A stretch of DNA of 9,509 nt from Alloprevotella tannerae. GTDB lineage: Bacteria > Bacteroidota > Bacteroidia > Bacteroidales > Bacteroidaceae. Below the pieces are notes generated by a model. It searched no databases, had not been told where the DNA came from, and saw nothing but the letters and a program-made list of their open reading frames with translations. The position numbers were made by a program, and so were the translations under genes. Positions 6,799-9,509 of the stretch are shown here, piece by piece; position 1 is the first letter of the stretch, and every line of letters starts with the position of its first letter. The DNA is taken from the NCBI GenBank assembly GCA_015259305.1, contig JABZGO010000054.1, forward strand, positions 1-9,509. Reading direction: 5' to 3'.

Positions 6799-6841
6799 TT
6801 GTCGGCTTGGCTTAGTTGCTAAAACAATGTCAAGCCGACAA
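6799..6841 (+). repeat. Intercistronic hairpin between paralogues 2 and 3
   Basis: TTGTCGGCTTG (6799-6809) and CAAGCCGACAA (6831-6841) repeat exactly the stem of the previous spacer with the same 21-base loop length, but about half of the loop is changed. The alternative inner pairing TTGGC/GCTAA is kept with one G-U pair. No U tract follows. Confidence 0.65.
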
Positions 6842-6849
6842 CTTATACC

Positions 6850-6859
6850 CATTAAATAA
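6850..6859 (+). repeat. CATTAAATAA leader motif, copy 3
   Basis: This non-coding copy lies 8 bases before the ATG at 6868. The adjacent GATGGCTT differs from copy 2 by one missing T, so the upstream ATG (6861) here runs out of frame into the gene instead of stopping at once. Confidence 0.55.
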
Positions 6860-6867
6860 GATGGCTT

Positions 6868-7683
6868 ATGAAAAACGTTTTACTTATCATCGCTTTGGCG
6901 CTCTTCGGCTTTCGCGCCGCAGCACAACAATATCGCCCTTTCGTAGAAGAGGGAAAGACGTGGCGGGTAGCCTCCCTCATTCCGCTAAATGATGACCCGG
7001 CGTATCCCGTAGAACACGAATATTACTTTATGAAAGGTGATACCATCGTGGCCGGTAAGACTTGGAAGAAAGTATATCACACCTCCTCCAGTAAGTTTGA
7101 CTTCTTGGTGCGCGAAGAAAACAAGCGTGTCTATTACGCCCCTTATCCCGGGCGCGAAGAGTTGATGTATGATTTTAATGTTGCTGTGGGCGATACGGTC
7201 GCCTATCGTGATATTCGCGGGTTCTATAATGGAGATACGGCTGAGAATTATGAAAAGTATTGTCGTAATTGGGATTCTATTGCTGTCGTAGCTACCAATG
7301 AAGTGAAAGATAAAACCGGCCACGCCTATCGTAGCTATAATCTGTATCGAAAATGGACTTATAATTACGACGATCCGGAAGACTATAATAAGAGTGTTGA
7401 AATTGGATATGCCAGAGAAGCCTGGATTGAATGTCTGGGGAGCACGGGCAATGCCTTTGAGCACGCTATCACCACCACTTGGCTCATTGGTTCGCGCCGA
7501 CACGTCTTAGAGGAATGTTCCGTTGGCGATGAAATTTTGTATCATCACGACTTGAGCGGCATTACCGCGCCAAAGCTTGATGCGACCGATAAGGCGGCTA
7601 TTTACGACTTGAGCGGCCGGCGCTTGCAGGCCATCCCGCAGCGCGGCGTCTATATCGTGAATGGGAAGAAGTATGTACGATAA
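6868..7683 (+). CDS. Secreted tandem-paralogue protein, copy 3 of 3
   Basis: This copy has 271 residues, with a signal peptide ending FRAAA|Q (mature Gln20, QYRPFVEEGKTW). It shares LIPLNDDPAYPV, MKGDTIVAGKTWKKVY (55-70), LVREENKRVYYAPYPGREEL and MYDFNVAVGDT (100-110) with copy 2. It has EKYCRNWDSIAV (129-140) like copy 1. The centre (about 141-205) is unique and rich in Tyr/Asp/Arg, followed by AWIECLGS (185-192), LEECSVGDEILYH (214-226) and the shared tail IYDLSGRRLQ plus RGVYIVNGKKYVR. The last 96 bases match copy 1 slightly better than copy 2 (both begin DKAAIYDL), a mosaic pattern hinting at recombination or gene conversion. Homology with the other spacers stops at its stop codon, and two terminators follow, so this is the last gene of the unit. 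Function not recognised. Confidence 0.87.
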   Translation: MKNVLLIIALALFGFRAAAQQYRPFVEEGKTWRVASLIPLNDDPAYPVEHEYYFMKGDTIVAGKTWKKVYHTSSSKFDFLVREENKRVYYAPYPGREELMYDFNVAVGDTVAYRDIRGFYNGDTAENYEKYCRNWDSIAVVATNEVKDKTGHAYRSYNLYRKWTYNYDDPEDYNKSVEIGYAREAWIECLGSTGNAFEHAITTTWLIGSRRHVLEECSVGDEILYHHDLSGITAPKLDATDKAAIYDLSGRRLQAIPQRGVYIVNGKKYVR

Positions 7684-7698
7684 GACGTAGATCTTTTT

Positions 7699-7733
7699 AA
7701 GGCGGTCGGGGAGCAAGACTTCTCGACCGCCTT
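7699..7733 (+). terminator. Hairpin terminator 1 after the paralogue array
   Basis: AAGGCGGTCGGGGAG (7699-7713) pairs with CTTCTCGACCGCCTT (7719-7733) over a 5-base loop: ten perfect GC-rich pairs at the base and five more with two G-U wobbles. It starts 15 bases after the stop codon. The following ATATATAA is A/T-rich without a clean T run; a T run precedes the stem on the other side. Confidence 0.72.
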
Positions 7734-7747
7734 ATATATAATGGTGT

Positions 7748-7775
7748 GGCAAAGGGAATAGTCTTTTGCCTTTTT
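7748..7775 (+). terminator. Hairpin terminator 2 with T run
   Basis: GGCAAA (7748-7753) pairs with TTTGCC (7765-7770), extended inward by G-U, G-C and G-U pairs, and is followed directly by TTTTT (7771-7775), a compact canonical intrinsic terminator. With the preceding hairpin it makes a tandem stop that insulates ileS from the cluster. Confidence 0.68.
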
Positions 7776-7981
7776 GTCTATCCGGCCGTCTTCTTGAAGG
7801 GAGATAGTCGGTCGAGATCCTTTAAAGCTTATCGCGCAAAGTTGTTTGAGGAGGCTTTGATAGATCCTTGCATCCTCAGTCGCGTGCAAGACCTTAGATG
7901 ATTGACGGACTTTAGGGCTTTTTGACGCTTCCTTAAGAGGGCGTTACCCACGCCTTTCGCTTGAAAAAGAATGCGTTTTGT
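7776..7981. other. Intergenic region between terminators and ileS promoter
   Basis: I see no gene here. A minor inverted repeat CTTGCA (7867-7872)/TGCAAG (7885-7890) is present. There is no T-box-like leader or other riboswitch pattern, and the region is upstream of the ileS transcription start in any case. Confidence 0.5.
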
Positions 7982-8012
7982 TTTGCAATACTCCGCCCTT
8001 ACGCTATCTTTG
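7982..8012 (+). promoter_or_regulatory. Bacteroidetes-type promoter of ileS
   Basis: TTTG (7982-7985) and TATCTTTG (8005-8012) are 19 bases apart and match the -33 and TAnnTTTG -7 elements used by the primary sigma factor of Bacteroidetes. Transcription should begin near 8019, leaving a leader of about 30 A-rich bases before the ATG at 8049, with no Shine-Dalgarno sequence. Confidence 0.75.
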
Positions 8013-8048
8013 CACACTATTATTATTAGACGAAAAATAAACAGCTGT

Positions 8049-9509
8049 ATGAAGTTTACCGAACGCCCCAATTTAGACCTATCTAAAGTGAATGAGGAAG
8101 TTTTAGCCGATTGGCTGCAACAAGACCTGTTTCACAAAAGCATAAGCTCCCGCGAGGGAAAACCCGACTATGTCTTTTATGATGGCCCCCCCTCAGCTAA
8201 CGGCCACCCGGGCATCCATCACGTGATGGCTCGTACGATCAAAGACCTCTTCTGTCGTTATAAGACGATGCAAGGCTATCGCGTGGAGCGCAAAGCCGGA
8301 TGGGATACGCACGGCCTCCCCGTAGAGCTTGGCGTAGAGAAGGACTTGGGCATCACGAAAGTAGACATCGGTAAGAAGATCAGCATCGGAGAATACAATG
8401 CCCAATGCCGTAAGAACGTGATGAAGTTTACCCGCGAATGGGAAGACTTGACCGACAAGATGGGCTATTGGGTAGATATGAAGCACCCTTATATCACATA
8501 TGAAACCAGCTATATCGAAAGTCTTTGGTGGCTATTGAAAGAACTCCATAAGAAGGGCTTGCTGTATAAAGGCTATACGATCCAGCCCTATTCGCCCGCT
8601 GCCGGTACGGGCTTGTCCAGTCACGAATTGAACTTGCCCGGCTGCTACCGCGACGTGAAAGATACGACGGTCGTAGCACAGTTTGCGATTAGCGATCCCA
8701 AACCCGAGATGACGGCTTGGGGCAAGCCCTATTTTATTGCGTGGACGACTACGCCGTGGACGCTTGCCAGCAATACGGCGCTTTGCGTAGGCCCGAAGAT
8801 TGATTATGTCTGTGTGCAGACTTACAACCCTTACACGGGCGAGAAGATTTCCGTAGTGATGGCGGAGGCGCGCCTAAGTGCTTACTTCAATCCTGAAGGC
8901 GCTACGGCGGATATGGAGACTTACAAGAAAGGCGATAAGGTGCTGCCGTATCGCGTAGTAGGTCGCTGGACGGGCCGCGAACTTGAAAATATGCACTATG
9001 AGCAACTCTTCCCCTACGTTCGCCCTTATGGCGAGGGAGAGCCCTTCCGCGTCATCTTAGGCGACTATGTAAGTACGGAGGATGGTACGGGCATTGTGCA
9101 TATTGCGCCGACTTTTGGTGCAGACGACGCACTTGTGGCGAAGAAGGCCGGCGTCCCCGGATTGCAAATGATTACGAAGAAAGGAAAGTTTGCGCCGATG
9201 GTCGACCTGCAAGGCCGCTTCTTCCGTATAGAAGACTTGGACGAAGAGTTTGTGAAGACTCACGTTAACGTAGAGGCCTATGGCCCTTACGCCGGCCGCT
9301 ACGTAAAGAACGCTTACGATAGTACGCTGACCGACAAAGACGAAACGCTCGACGTATCGATTTGTATGGATATGAAGCAGGAGGGCAAGGCATTTAATAT
9401 TGCAAAACATGCACATAGTTATCCGCACTGCTGGCGCACGGATAAGCCCGGTTTGTATTATCCTTTGGATAGCTGGTTTATCCGGAGTACTGCCGCTAAG
9501 GAGCGGATG
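8049..9509 (+). CDS. ileS: Isoleucyl-tRNA synthetase (5' part, open at right edge)
   Basis: The enzyme attaches isoleucine to tRNA-Ile in the cytoplasm and edits misactivated valine. The window holds the first 487 codons without a stop; the full protein in this phylum is roughly 1,100-1,150 residues. The start MKFTERPNLDLSKVNEEVL is followed by YDGPPSANGHPGIHH (44-58), where the class I HIGH signature is replaced by GIHH (55-58). Then come KAGWDTHGLPVE (82-93) and the editing (CP1) domain with WTTTPWTLASN (232-242) and GTGIVHIAPTFGADD (346-360). The sequence resembles the eukaryote-like type 2 IleRS (IleS2) usual in Bacteroidetes, a class with low sensitivity to mupirocin. The KMSKS loop, zinc or tRNA-binding C-terminus lie outside the window. 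The gene has its own promoter and is separated from the upstream cluster by two terminators. Confidence 0.96.
   Translation, partial: MKFTERPNLDLSKVNEEVLADWLQQDLFHKSISSREGKPDYVFYDGPPSANGHPGIHHVMARTIKDLFCRYKTMQGYRVERKAGWDTHGLPVELGVEKDLGITKVDIGKKISIGEYNAQCRKNVMKFTREWEDLTDKMGYWVDMKHPYITYETSYIESLWWLLKELHKKGLLYKGYTIQPYSPAAGTGLSSHELNLPGCYRDVKDTTVVAQFAISDPKPEMTAWGKPYFIAWTTTPWTLASNTALCVGPKIDYVCVQTYNPYTGEKISVVMAEARLSAYFNPEGATADMETYKKGDKVLPYRVVGRWTGRELENMHYEQLFPYVRPYGEGEPFRVILGDYVSTEDGTGIVHIAPTFGADDALVAKKAGVPGLQMITKKGKFAPMVDLQGRFFRIEDLDEEFVKTHVNVEAYGPYAGRYVKNAYDSTLTDKDETLDVSICMDMKQEGKAFNIAKHAHSYPHCWRTDKPGLYYPLDSWFIRSTAAKERM

Noticed and set aside
6985..7503. 172-codon minus-strand open frame opposite paralogue 3
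   Set aside because: It lies antisense inside a clear gene, is Ile-rich from reversed codons, has no counterpart kept in the other two paralogues and has no start signals.
7776..8048. T-box or other riboswitch controlling ileS
   Set aside because: The predicted transcription start near 8019 leaves only about 30 bases of leader, with no room or motif for a T-box.

Overview
The window looks like chromosomal DNA of a Bacteroidota member, most likely of the order Bacteroidales. Four things point there: a porin of the Bacteroides-type OprO/OprP family, a type IX secretion (T9SS) C-terminal sorting domain, signal peptides that place a Gln at the mature N-terminus (the Bacteroidetes 'Q-rule'), and two promoters fitting the Bacteroidetes sigma-ABfr pattern (TTG/TTTG, 19-20 bp, TAnnTTTG). 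Genus and species cannot be fixed from the sequence alone; an oral or gut Tannerella/Porphyromonas/Parabacteroides-like organism is only a guess.

Layout, all genes on the + strand: (1) the 3' part of an outer-membrane porin gene, open at the left edge and ending at 968, followed by a strong hairpin terminator (1029-1077); (2) about 740 bases without a convincing gene, holding a cluster of short direct and inverted CTTAGGAGA repeats (1141-1243) and a promoter (1729-1759); (3) a five-gene cluster, 1816-7683, ending in two successive terminators (7699-7733, 7748-7775); (4) a second intergenic region with a promoter (7982-8012); (5) the 5' part of ileS (8049 to the right edge), encoding isoleucyl-tRNA synthetase.

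The five-gene cluster is the accessory part. It starts with a secreted protein that joins Gly/Tyr-rich beta repeats, an S74-type (endosialidase chaperone-like) domain and a full T9SS tail. Seven bases later comes a large secreted papain-family (C1) cysteine peptidase with a Ca-binding-like Asp/Gly linker and a beta-solenoid-like C-terminus. Eight bases later begins a tandem array of three paralogous secreted proteins (271, 265 and 271 aa). Their signal peptide and C-terminal tail are almost identical while the centre has diverged, and they are separated by 76-77 bp spacers that each carry the same 11-bp stem hairpin. Spacing, shared strand, one recognisable promoter at the front and terminators only at the end suggest one transcript. 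All five products are predicted to leave the cytoplasm. A peptidase followed by three diversified small secreted proteins could be an enzyme with its inhibitors, substrates or surface partners, but nothing in the sequence proves which.

The clearest functional prediction is in ileS: the class I signature motif, normally HIGH, reads GIHH. This is the swapped signature reported for mupirocin hyper-resistant type 2 IleRS.
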